NCBI RefSeq assembly: GCF_019399895.1
Contig: NC_091865.1
Location: 12,095,001-12,159,000 of the forward strand
Direction of reading: 5' to 3'
DNA from: Cardiocondyla obscurior
Taxonomy: Eukaryota > Arthropoda > Insecta > Hymenoptera > Formicidae
DNA: 64,000 nt
Numbering within the stretch: the stretch's first letter is position 1; the number at the start of each line of letters is the position of its first letter. Shown piece by piece: positions 53,501 through 64,000 of this stretch. The notes under the pieces are model-generated. The model saw only the letters and a program-made list of their open reading frames with translations, ran no database searches and had not been told where the DNA came from. The translations under genes and the position numbers were made by a program.

Positions 53501-54479
53501 AACGCTCCAAGCCTTGACTTCGCTGAGTCTCGCGGCCACGACCGATCCTGCCGCGCCGCCTGAGTCAAAAATATAAAAAAAAAAAGAAAAAAAAAAAAAG
53601 AAAAAAAAGGGTTAACAAAATAAAAAATCATCCTGTCGTGTTTTAAATCGATGCAGTTCAGAAACGAGCTCCGCGCGGTTTACGTTCACCGAGAATAATT
53701 ATGCGAAGCATTCCTATGTTAAATCGCTAAACAAGATGGGTCTTGATAGGCCATTATATTTACGAGTACATTGATTATATTACCTCCGACGACGATGAAG
53801 TCGTAAGTGAGCCGCGGCCTCTTGATGGGCGTGATTCGCTCGCACGCGCCGTTAATTATTGAACTGTAGGTAGCCAGCATGTTCACCACGGTTAGAAACA
53901 AAGTGGCGGAATTGCCGGCGCAGACGTCGGTCAGCGAAGGGCTGCCTACGTAGGACGACGAACACTGCGCTTCCGGCATCTCGTAGTCCGACACGTTCTA
54001 TAATACCGTGTAACGTATAGTTTACGCGACTAAATATATTGCGGCACTTAAGAATGTTGATCTCGAGTTTATGCATCGTATAAACCGTAGAACGGCGCTC
54101 CATTATTTTGCGAATATCACGGCCGTTACTGCGGCGAAATCACTTTACTCTTGCAATTAAATCGCGAATAACGTAATAATCTGCTGGGGGGGATTTAATG
54201 CGTTAAATCTTACATAATTTCCTCGATTAATCTCTTTGTCGGTTTCTATAAAATTTTAATTTCCGAAATTAATTGCGATAGGCATTTTATTTTATTATTT
54301 TATTCGAAGGCATGCTTTTTTCGAATACGTTTATGTCCAAGACATAGAATGTCGTTATGAGATATTAAAAATTAATTTTTTTTTTTTTAATTTATTATTA
54401 TTTTTTTTTTTAAGTACTTTTTCCCGTTGCACCGATACGATGAGTAAGTAATACAACTTGCGGAATGTTAACGTACCAT
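50530..54479 (-). CDS. GMC oxidoreductase, glucose dehydrogenase [FAD, quinone]-like (gene A, complete, 9 coding exons)
   Basis: Predicted FAD-dependent GMC dehydrogenase of 618 residues, the usual length for insect members; substrate unknown. Coding exons on the minus strand: 54479-54477, 53997-53784, 53559-53431, 53354-53158, 53082-52988, 52534-52258, 52154-51686, 51291-50912, 50622-50530. All introns are GT-AG and the frame stays open to the TAA stop. The first exon gives only the initiator ATG, directly followed by donor GTACGT. Residues 25-45 contain a hydrophobic stretch (ATLFLTVVNML), possibly a secretion signal or anchor. The FAD dinucleotide motif VVGGGAAG is at about 70-77, followed by LLVEAGPDE. 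The flavin-proximal block reads GKNLGGCTAHHGM (about 144-156), with His where most GMC proteins have Asn. The second GMC signature GAINSPQLLLLSGIG is at 323-337. The C-terminal block NHQGGTCKMG gives the predicted catalytic His at about 549, paired with Asn at about 593 in VSGNP. Family assignment is very secure; substrate and location are inference. Confidence 0.94.
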
Positions 54480-54567
54480 TTTCCGTGAATGCGGTTGTCG
54501 TAAGGAGTCCTGTCCGTTGTGCTCGGCTTTTACAACCCGATTGCGGCGTTCGGTTCGTTGTCGCCCT

Positions 54568-54575
54568 GTTATATA
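54568..54575 (-). promoter_or_regulatory. TATA box, gene A
   Basis: The minus strand reads TATATAAC here, about 90 bp upstream of the gene A start codon. A start site about 30 bp downstream (near 54,540) would leave a 5' UTR of roughly 60 nt with the context AAAATGG at the start. No clear initiator motif was found, so the start site is approximate. Confidence 0.55.
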
Positions 54576-55127
54576 CCCGTTTCGTGTGTATGCATATGCA
54601 CGTTCCGTGAAATGTCTAGCTGTGATTAAGTGCTCGACGCATAACGTAAAAACAATGGCGTTCGCTATAACACTTACTCGTCACACTTGTAAATAACCGC
54701 ACGTGCTATCATTTCAGAAAAAATGACGGATAGTCCGTCGGTAAAATGGCGCAAACGAAAGATATAACGCTATTGTGACATCCACTTCCACTGAACTCGT
54801 TTGCGTTTCCGTCGAACTCATTTGCATTTCGGAAGTTTCGAAGTCAAATCTTGCGGCTCGTTAAAACGTATTACTCCGTTCATTTATATTTCGCGCACTA
54901 TCACGTGTAATTATCTAAATCTCTTTTTCTTCTCCCTCCCCCTAAATTTATAAGCGAATTAATTTCGACAAATATTTAATTTTCACAAGCAACGAGTTGT
55001 CTTCTCAAAAATTTGATCGTCAAATTTATTCGCGATACGTAAAAACCCGGTTTGTAATAATATCGTAGGAATGGATCGAGCGGGTGCGAGCTATCTTACG
55101 TTCGATTTTTAATTGCTGTTCATCTCG

Positions 55128-55133
55128 TTTATT
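55128..55133 (-). terminator. Candidate polyadenylation signal, gene B
   Basis: AATAAA on the minus strand about 890 nt after the gene B stop and before the gene A promoter. A weaker ATTAAA sits nearer at 55468-55473. Either could end the transcript; the sequence does not decide. Confidence 0.25.
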
Positions 55134-55213
55134 TACAATATTTTGATTTACACCCGGGCTCCGAGAGCGGCCGAGTGATCCGTATTTGTAGTTCACTTCT
55201 TTCTCTACGCTTC

Positions 55214-55239
55214 TTTTTTTTTTTTTTTTTTTTTTTTTT
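55214..55239. repeat. Poly-T run of 26
   Basis: Uninterrupted T run (poly-A on the coding strand) between the two genes. Confidence 0.85.
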
Positions 55240-56020
55240 CTCTCGTTAACACAATTAATCACTATATTTTTGGCGGTCGGTGTACCAGGTACCAGAATCT
55301 GTCTTTGGTCATCATTTCAATAGGACATCCATGGGTAGTATTACACGCTACAGCTATTAAAAGGTATTATGAACGCGAAAGATTATTAGTACAATTACGT
55401 ACATTTACAAGGATTAACTTTAAACTCTTAGTGCATACGGTAACTAAAAAAATAGGAAGTTACTTCTTTTAATTAAGGAATTAACGTAGTAGTAACATTA
55501 CGCGTAAGTTGTACGAATTGCGCCCGGTCGCGTCACGGTTAATCGACCCGATCGCGGATCGTGACGCCACAAGGTAGTGCAATCTCTAGGAAATTCTTAA
55601 ACTGGAAATTAAAACATGGCGAATGCGGCGAGACGACGGCTGGTGGTCTGCAGCCGCCGCGACTCTCCGCGTTAGTAACGAGAATAGAATTGCAGGTCGC
55701 GGGATAATTTCGTGTTTGACATTACGCTCGGGCGAATCGTGCGGAGGTCCGGCACGATCGCCCGGTCATACCGAGAAGAAAAGAAACTCGCAGCCTACGG
55801 GGAGTCATCCGGAGTGCCATCGCCTTCGGTCGCGTTCTCGCCGACTTTCTTAGGCCGCGGTAAACGCATTGATGGATGCAATAAGAGACTAGATAGATCG
55901 TGGAGCCCGGGCTACCATATAGCCTGATCCCAGTCGATGTACTTGATCCCCCAAAGTAATAGGTCCAGCGTACTGTCGATCGTCGCGTGTGAACTAGGAA
56001 ACATGGTAAATTGCTGGTGA

Positions 56021-56414
56021 CTATTGGTATCTCCAATGATGGTGGTTGTGGTTGTGTTTCCACATGGAGCAAGGTTCTTTCCCGTACCATTGTGTACCGG
56101 CGACGCCCCAGTCGGACTTGATGTACGCGGCCGCCTTTTCGCCGATCATCATGGACGGGGCCGCCGTGTTGCTGGATGTTACCTTAAAAAGTAACCATAT
56201 TTCTGTGTCATTATCTCTTCCGATGAAGCGGGACAGAATCGTCTTAACGCAGCACGTTTTAGTAATATTTTAATATGAAATAAAACTTTTGCCGTATCGA
56301 AAAATTAAAGTTAAAAGTAACGGTACGTGGATTTAAATATACCGCAAGATTGACATCGCCGCGTGGAAGTTTGCAGATTTATTAATCTGATTTCAGGCGA
56401 TTTATAACTCGCGA

Positions 56415-56446
<32 letters not shown>

Positions 56447-59400
56447 GTATGCCACGTATTTTAATGTATCAATGTGCATTTTATATTTATGTACATTCGT
56501 GGTTTTTGACTGCTTTTATATCGCGTGCGATAAAAGAGAAATAAAAAAAAAAAAAAAAAATGCGATGTTTTCGCGATTGCGAAAGATAATTACCTGCGGC
56601 ATTATGGACGCGTCGGCGACGCGGAGGTTCCTGATGCCGTACACCCTCAGTCGATTGTCGACCACAGCCATGGGGTCGTTAATCGGGCCCATTTTGCAGG
56701 AGCCTGCCTGATGATTTTCCGGGCCGGTGTCTTGACGCACGGCGCAGGCCCAATAATTTTTACTCATTAAAGGATATTGAGAGCAGGCGGCTAGCGGCGC
56801 GTTGTTTAAAGTCATATTGTACTTTGCCATGGCACTGGTATTGGCGAGAGAGAGCGCGATCTCGATGCCTTCGACGAGGATCGTCACGTCCATGGGATCG
56901 CTGAGATAGTTACCCCAAATGATCGGCTTGGCGAGGGGGTTGTTGTTGGCGAGGAGCAGCCTCCCTGTTACCAAGTTCATTTCGGTGACGTTTAATCGGT
57001 GGCGAAACTGACGCGTGATATATTGACTGTCGAAACTGACCGGGGATTTCACGAAGATTTGACGCGCTGATTAATCAATTTGTAGAAATTTTCCCGGCGA
57101 TATGCGCGCGAGCAAGAGAGCTCTTATCACCTCCTGCGGTTAATTACGGATAGAATTCTGGCCGGCCGTGATTGATGGTAAGTTCGGAATTACCATCGAG
57201 TTAGAAAATTCTTACGGGCTAATTACGTTCGCTCACCTTTGCTACGCGGATGCGTCATCGTCGGCGACATGCTGATGCTGCGACCGTCGTTGTTCATCAA
57301 GGCGCCGACTTCGCCGGTGGTCGCGCAAGCCGCCTGATAGCCGCCGAAGAACAGCTGGATATCGGGATGATCTGGCGTCGTGTAGATCGATGGTACCATC
57401 CCGGTGACTTGCGACAAACCGGTCGACGCCATAGGTCCCTTCTGAAAAGCGATATATTCCGCGGCGGATCCCCAGTCCAGGTCAAACAGGTTTGGCTCGT
57501 TGATAGTCCACGATAAAGTATACGACGCGTGATTATGCAAGTTTTCCCCGACGCCTGGAACAAAATAATCAACTGATTAAAATGCGCAATTGTCACCACC
57601 GGTGTAATTTCTGATTCGCTCTCAATCGGGTCGACGCTCGTTTCCGCCAATTTATTTACAATAAACTTTCCGCCTGTCGTAATTAATGACGTTTGCGTTT
57701 ACGTTCGAAAAAAATTAATCACAGACGTATCTCGGTTAGGCTAGAACTTAAACGCTTGAAAAATTTAGATTTCAGTTTTTCTCAACGGCTAATTGATTAT
57801 CTTTCGACAGCGCGAAATTTCCGTCGCGCTCTTTGTCAAGTTTATTTCCGGGAGAAGACTCGTCGATATCCTCGTCGCAGCGCAGAACTGCAGAGTCGAA
57901 TAATGAACTCATCGCGCATTATCGGCCAAATTAGGCTAAATTCTGTCGGCGGATACATTATCTTCTCTCGGAGGATACACCGCCGTATTCATAATGAGTT
58001 ACGCGCGATGAATGGATCGCTTACCTGGAAGATCCTTGACGACTGTGACGTTCACCGCTCGCAGATGCTCCTTCGGTCCGATTCCGGAGAGTAGCAACAG
58101 TTGAGGCGAATTTACGGCACCACCGGAGGCGATTACCTCCTTTGTGGCGCGGGCAACTCGAAGTTCACCATCCTGAAGATGCGTTCATTGAAACTCACAT
58201 CACCAAACTCGCCGACGCGCTTCAGAGCGCGAACTTGATTTCGCGTCTAAGTGCCGGCAACCGGCCCGCAAAAAGCAAAGTTCGCGGCGCGATATTGTCA
58301 CGCCGTGTCTCGTCCGCTTTCAACGGCGAGTATATTTCGCGGGATTTTAATGGCACCGGGCCGCGATCGATTAACGAAAACATTAAATAGCGGTGCAAGC
58401 CTACTGTCGTGACGTTTTAAATATTATTCCTCGGCGTCAGAAAGGCATCGCCCCGTTGAACTGGGACAAATTGATTATTGGCTTAAAAAAAAAAAAAAAA
58501 AACTCCCACACGCGGCAAACAAGATAAAAATTATCCCCTTAATACCCGTGAAAGTGACTCTATTATGCGATACCTGCGCGTGAGCTGTCAGGTATTATGT
58601 AATTATTGGCTCGCGCGGGGGAAACAAAAAAAAAAACTTGTAACTTCAACGGACGAGGTAAAAATTTATCTTTTTAATATTCATACAAATGACGCGATTA
58701 TGCGATATCTGCGCGCGAGCTATCCGGCGCCGTTATATAATTACTGACCTACCCGGGTAATTAAAAACTCGAAACTTGAGGGAAAGAGACGAGAACTAAT
58801 ATTTTTAATACCCGTGAAAACGACTTTGCGCGACTTTTGCGCATGATCACTAGAGCGTTGTGTCTTAATGCAGGTAAAACAATAAAGTAAGTCCCTCGGC
58901 AAATTTCCGTTCGTGCGTAATACCGATTTTTCAAGCATGACGTTTTCATAAAAGTATTAATAAAAGCAGCCGGTTTCTCTCGACCGAATAAAAAGCATTT
59001 GCTCGCGGTATCGTGACAAGCAGAATTTGTGGCATCTACTAAAATTATATCTGTCAATCATACGATACTTGAAAGTTAAAAAAAAAAAAAAGAAATAATT
59101 TTGACATAAATAATCAATTTGACATATAACTTTATAGATGCTACTATAATTATATAGTGATTTAAGTTATTAATTAATCTGAAGTAAATGATATTTTTAA
59201 CTTCTTTAAGAGATAATACATTAAAATTTAATCCTTTTCATCTATTTCTCTTTTTGCTGGCATTAAAATTTTCAAATAAAACAGCTAATCAGCTGCCAAA
59301 TTATATTTCAAATTAAATTAATAATAAACATTACCTAATTAATCACTTACGAGTTATAATAGAACCCTGTTTAATCGAATTAGGTTTCCGACGTGTTCGA

Positions 59401-60008
59401 TCTAGTTACCGACTTCATAATTAATAAAATAGTATTTAAAATTCAGATTAATAATTCGTTAAATGGAAACACTAACGAATCCTTAATGTATGGTAATAAA
59501 ATGGTAAATTATGAATCCCCGGTGTTATCGTTGGCGAAGTAGCAAAACAAAAAAAAAACTTTGCACGTACTGACCTGGTAAAATTGAACTCCAGTGGCTT
59601 TATTGTTTTCGATGATGATTTTCGTCGCGGTGGCGTTCAGAGAGATGTGCAAATTGCGCCGATGTCGTACCGGCCGGAGGAACGCCGACGCACTACTCAC
59701 ACGGACCCCGCTCTTGCTCGTGGTCTGCGCGACAGTGAACCCTATGAACTGGTCGCCGTTCAGGTCCTCGCTAATCGGGTATCCTCTCTCGGCCGCCGCC
59801 GCGAGAATGTCATCCGCGATCGCCGGCTTCCACGGGAACCGTTCGACGGTCAACAGGCCGCCGGTCGAGTGATACTTGCGGCCGACTCGGTGGATCTCTG
59901 TGTTGTTCTCGGAGCACATGAAGTACGGCAGGACCTAAACGAGACCGATCATCGCGTGTCTTTTATTTGAGGTTATCGCAATCTAAAAGAGTACTTTAGA
60001 TTGACTTC

Positions 60009-60039
<31 letters not shown>

Positions 60040-61072
60040 CTTTCGGACCACGCCGTCCGCATTTGGATTGCACAAGATGCCTGAAATGATTAGTTATAAG
60101 GTCTTACATCGCGCCAACTCCATCCGGGATTACCCATCGCCGCCCAATTGTCAAAATCTTTCGCGTGGCCCCGGTTGTACATCATGCCGTTGTGGACGGA
60201 CGTTCCGCCTAGGTTTTTACCGCGCGGCCAACTACAGGATCCGCCGGTTGACAGACAAGCGTTCATCTCGTTCGTGGTTTGATACTGCCAGTCAATGTCA
60301 GTTCCTATCGGCAAAATTGTCAGATCGTTTAACATGCGTAAAGCCCGCAACGGATCGCAACACCGTGCTCTCGCAATAATACAGATTCCAGATGAGCATT
60401 GTAACAATTTCCGCTCGCAGGTGCTCGAAACACTCGCGCTAAATAAAAGCGGGCCCGCGCGATTACGTTTCCCGTTGTTACAGAATCCGCGGGCACCTTA
60501 GATATTCCCGCCATCCGCGGGTTTTATCTTGCCAATTTGATATCGATTTTGTTTTAATGCAGTTATCGTTGAATTAAACGCGTCGCGTAATTCTTGATTA
60601 AAATCAAGCTTCAGGGATGCTAATAAATGATAATATATTAGTTCTTATTGAATTTTAAGTAGACACGCTCAGAATTTTATTTTGCAGCATAATTAACGAA
60701 CATTAAAAATAAAAGGCGACTATTTTACGGGAATATTTTATGGAAAGTGACCGAACTGACGTTAATTGGAAACAAAAAAAAAATAAAAAAAATTCCTGTT
60801 CGTAATTCTGATCAGTTTCCGTATTAAAACGGTAAGATAAAAATAATTCTCGATCGCAGGCGTCTTGAATACTCATTATCGCGAAGTTCGAGCTTCTGCG
60901 AATAGCAAAACGTACACGGTGACCCGGTCCAATTGAAACTTACCCAGAAACATTGCCACCATACTGGGAACATCGGCACCCGGCGGTTCGTCCGGGCCGG
61001 CTTCTAGCAACAAAACTTTCCATTCGGGTATGTCGCTCAGTCTAGACGCCACCACTGCACCGGCTGATCCTC
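56021..61072 (-). CDS. GMC oxidoreductase, glucose dehydrogenase [FAD, quinone]-like (gene B, 5' partial, 7 exons seen)
   Basis: Paralogue of gene A, upstream of it on the same strand. Exons: 61072-60944, 60304-60108, 59934-59575, 58172-58025, 57554-57237, 56964-56594, 56182-56021. GT-AG introns keep one frame of 561 residues plus stop. The first visible exon opens inside the FAD motif (GGSAGAVVASRLSD) at the same phase as gene A exon 3, and both are 129 bp. The exon with the N-terminus (about 70 residues in gene A) is therefore missing, and none with a fitting donor is visible up to 64,000. Motifs: LLLEAGPDEPPG, GKNLGGTSVHNGM (usual Asn present), GAVNSPQLLLLSGIG, and NHQAGSCKMG with the catalytic His. 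The last exon has VTSSNTAAPSMMIGEKAAA, with Ser for the usual Gly before the conserved Asn. It then runs on for about 30 residues rich in Trp and His (HNHNHHH). Gene B lacks gene A's intron after TVER and has an extra intron at DLPG/VGENLHNH. Expected to be an FAD-dependent alcohol or sugar dehydrogenase of unknown substrate. Confidence 0.94.
56421..56446. repeat. Poly-A run of 26 in the last intron of gene B
   Basis: Uninterrupted A run on the plus strand, poly-T in the sense of the gene, upstream of the final acceptor. Confidence 0.85.
58485..58850 (-). repeat. Minisatellite of about 133 bp, about 2.5 to 3 units, inside a gene B intron
   Basis: Anchors TTAATACCCGTG near 58539, TTAATATTCATAC near 58674 and TTAATACCCGTG near 58805 are spaced 135 and 131 bp apart. 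Around each, the same order recurs: an A-rich run, a segment around ACTTG, GACGAG or a variant, TTTTTAATA, then TGCGATA followed by CTGCGCG and GAGCT. The third unit is truncated. All of it lies in the 1.4-kb intron between the exons at 59575 and 58172. Confidence 0.65.
60010..60039. repeat. Poly-T run of 30 in a gene B intron
   Basis: Longest mononucleotide run in the window, inside the 173-bp intron 59935-60107. Confidence 0.9.
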
Positions 61073-64000
61073 CTAATTCCAAAGCGACAGAAGTCATTAA
61101 AGTCCTAACGTTATTCAGCGCGAGGTCGAGAAAAATGCAGTCCGCGGCGATGCGGAAAGAAGCGGATTTCGGGCGAAGCGCCGCTATAATTGCATTCGCC
61201 GGAAGGAAAGCATCCGCGTGGCCCTAATTAACTCCTCTTTTTTTTTTCTCTCTTTCCTTCTTCTTTTTGCGATTAGATCCATTATCGGCCGATAAATCGC
61301 CGTCTCTTCTTTCACCGTTCGATTAATGACAAGGGGCCGAGAAGGCCGAGAGAAGTCTGATAAGAGTTGAACAGTCATCGTTCGACGGTGATTACTGTGC
61401 CGTCGTAGGGACGTAATATATAGCGCCGGATTATTATGTTAATCGACTATCGTCGGATGTATGCAATTTGGCGGCGCGGCTGCCATTATCGCGATCTTAT
61501 CAATCGCTGGGAGAAGGCTCGTCCGCCGCGCGTTGGAAAGCTGGTAGTTAAGAGCCTTGACAATGGCACCCCCAGCAACCGGCGCGAGATCGCAATCACG
61601 TTCACGCGCGTGCCGGGGGAGAAATCTCTCGCGGTTTGGCATTTTTAATTTTTGTCTCCCGACCAGAATTGCCAAGTCACACCCCAAGCGTGCTATTCAT
61701 GCACGTTAAATGTTGCATTTCACGGTGGTATAATATTCGTCGCTCCAGTTTCCGTTCTAAATATTGCATCTTTGATTGGACGTTACGTCGTACTATTTGC
61801 ATACCCGTATCTTCGACCGGAACGGTTACAGCCCAGAACCGGAGCAGCGAAAGTTTTAAAATATGCCCTGGCCGTTTAAATAAACCGTCTTATCGCGGCG
61901 CTTTCGCAACTCTGTGCCGAGCGAAAATGAATTGTTAATTTAGGTTCCCGCGATGGTACGGTGGAAACCGAGCGTTCCCGTAAACGAAGGCGTTTGCGTG
62001 GTCAGTCGAGATTTGCGAATGTCACCGCATTATCGGCGACATTCGTTTGAAACGGTCACGCGACCGGTATAATTTTATTCGCGCGGGTGCAATAATACAG
62101 GGCGCTCCGACAATGTTGTTGCCCGTCCAACGTGAAAATGTGTTATTTCGCCGCGGCATATTGACAACAAGCATAACGACTGGGGGGCAAACGGCGGCGC
62201 CCGGGTTTATTATTTTTCCTGCATTTTTAACGTCCGATTAATTGGGCAGATTAACTCAACGGGACCGTGAGATATGCATTTCACGCGACATAAATACGCT
62301 CCACCGGGCCTGCTTTCCCCCCCCCCTCCCCCGGTCGCGCTTACAACGGCATCACGTTAATCAAATTCTATTTTCCCGCAGATATTACAGATTACAGCCG
62401 GGGATATTCTAATCAAGAAATTCAATTAGCATTTCCGCGTGTGCATCAAATCGCGTTACGGCTACTGCCACTTGCGTAATACGATTTGCCCGCTCTATTT
62501 TGTCGATCGCGCATAATTACGCCCCGCGCGCAAATCGGCGCATATCGGCGGCCAAATACGAGACCGTTTCTTTCCCCGTCTTAATGCCTTCCGTGTGAAC
62601 GCGCGCCCGCCGTTTTTACAGTTTAATTCCGCGGCGAGCGGGGATCCCGTCGGCCGCTCGTATTAAGTAGCTTTCTATTAACGAAGCCGATGATAAATGT
62701 CTCTCGTCGGATCGACGCGGAGCCCGGGGCGGGAGAAATTCTTTTTTTTTTTTTTTTTTTTGACTGGGGAATTTTCACTCCCCGCTATTTCGCGGACGAT
62801 ATATTCACCGCTGTCGGGATAAATTGCGATAATTTTCTAACAGAGATCGAAACGCGTTTGTGAAAAGTCCATCGGCATGTCGGCATAAATAGCAGGAATT
62901 TGCATATTGGGACGCGACACATTATTTGCATGGCACCGAAATTGCGACACGGTGTGAACGAACTTTTCCAGCCGCGCGTATAATGATATACCTGATAAGA
63001 CCTGTTATCAAACGAGGAAAAACAAGTTTTCTGAAAAGCAAATGTGCTCACGGGCTCGGAGCCGCGCAATGGTGCGTCATATTAAAACACACATAAGTGA
63101 CTTGCACGAATTTATAATTGTATTACGTATTTATATTGTTATGTTATAAACGTAAATTTCATTTCTCTTCCGCTTAATTTTATATTCCCACACAAACAAC
63201 GCTCGAAATTTTAATTAAAGTTGCCAGTCGTTTTCCAATACTACGTGTCCCAGTTGTGTAGCCTGTGTTTTTTTTTATTATTATTTTTTTTTTTTTATAC
63301 GCATAATTTTTTTTTTCCTCCTTTTTTTCTAATGAAGACTAACATTTCTGTTTATGCGCCAGATTTCTTGTGAATTATGAAACGAATAATCACGTTATAA
63401 GATATATAGGAGAGGAAACGAGATAGTTGATGCATATTCAACAAGATTACTTCCGCAAGTCGGTTCCCACCTCTTCCTCACGTCCATGAATTTTATATTT
63501 ATAATACAAGGCGGATAAATATTTATTTAACCGCAACCGCGGTAACGTGCTACCTGGGAAAATTGCACATGTTTTAACCGTATTAAGTGCAAAACTTATG
63601 GATTCCTTTTTTTTTTTTTTTTACGTATGCGGCCGCGATTGCCCGCGCGATGAAATGTTTCCGATCTCGACGCTTTTCCCTCTTCCGCTCGGCGAAACAC
63701 TCGTGATATTTCAATCGACGGTTGTTAAACGTGCTCGAAGCGCGCTCGCGAGGACACGCCGCCGCCGTTTGCGGAAAAACGAGTTACGCGACGAAACCAC
63801 CATCTCTTTTCCTTCTTCGATTCGCAAATACAAGGGCGGGAGTAGGTTAGAAAGAGGGAAAGTTTGCGAGAGGAAAAATATACGGAGCACGCGCCAAATT
63901 CGCCCCTCGATAATTAGTCGTTTAGTTGAACTTGACGGGAACGACCCAAGAGCGACCCATCGCGTTCCTAAAGAATTTTCATATTGACGCCAAAGCCGGA
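61073..64000. other. Gene B intron or upstream DNA, no exon seen
   Basis: Gene B's first visible exon starts at 61072 with an acceptor, so DNA beyond it is intron until the next upstream exon. I searched the minus strand for a donor inside a V-V-G-G type motif and found none. Poly-T runs lie near 62742-62761 and 63607-63622, and a T-rich block near 63269-63330. Confidence 0.6.

Larger units (their letters stand above)
54576..56020. other. Spacer between gene B stop and gene A promoter
   Basis: Holds the upstream region of gene A and the 3' UTR of gene B. It contains a poly-T run at 55214-55239 and candidate poly-A signals for gene B. No additional exon is visible. Confidence 0.6.

Noticed and set aside
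55722..56090. Minus-strand frame running past the gene B stop
   Set aside because: It is in a different frame from the exon 56182-56021 and has no GMC similarity; the TAG stop at 56021-56023 is in the correct frame.
57250..57516. Plus-strand open frame across a gene B exon (another at 59584-59970)
   Set aside because: Antisense shadows of real exons whose minus-strand translation matches the GMC family.
1..64000. tRNA, rRNA, CRISPR, telomere TTAGG arrays
   Set aside because: No tRNA-like TTCGA arm with paired stems, no direct-repeat/spacer array and no TTAGG array was seen while reading; a dedicated scan was not possible.

Overview
The window reads as insect nuclear DNA, most likely hymenopteran and ant-like. 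It is intron-bearing and unusually CpG-rich, and it is full of short GA/CT microsatellites and long poly-A/poly-T runs. Its only confident genes are two head-to-tail paralogues of the insect glucose-methanol-choline (GMC) oxidoreductase family. No bacterial, viral, rRNA, tRNA or CRISPR feature is visible.

Layout. Positions 1 to about 50,380 hold no exon I can defend. This is a 50-kb non-coding stretch of microsatellites, AT-rich low-complexity blocks and a few small repeat structures: a GATA-site cluster near 7.3-7.5 kb, a four-copy dispersed motif at 23.6-25.5 kb, a diverged tandem duplication with piggyBac-like half-ends at 29.2-29.4 kb, and an inverted repeat at 33.4 kb. It also holds one block at 21.1-21.7 kb that looks like decayed coding sequence. 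From 50.4 to 61.1 kb the minus strand carries the two GMC genes. Gene A (54,479 down to 50,530) is complete: nine coding exons, 618 residues, with a TATA box and a poly-A signal. Gene B (61,072 down to 56,021) lies 1.54 kb upstream of gene A on the same strand. Seven of its exons are here; the exon with the N-terminus and the first half of the FAD-binding motif must lie beyond position 64,000. From 61.1 to 64.0 kb is gene B intron.

Function. Both proteins keep the FAD-binding Rossmann motif, the second GMC signature (G-A-x-N-S-P-Q-L-L-L-L-S-G-I-G) and the C-terminal catalytic His and Asn. Both are therefore expected to be FAD-dependent alcohol or sugar dehydrogenases of the 'glucose dehydrogenase [FAD, quinone]-like' type; the substrates cannot be read from sequence. 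The shared intron phases show tandem duplication. Each gene also has an intron boundary the other lacks, so the duplication is not recent. In insects this family forms a cluster known to sit inside a large intron of flotillin-2. The empty 50 kb beside the genes may be part of that host intron, but no flotillin exon is visible here, so this is inference.
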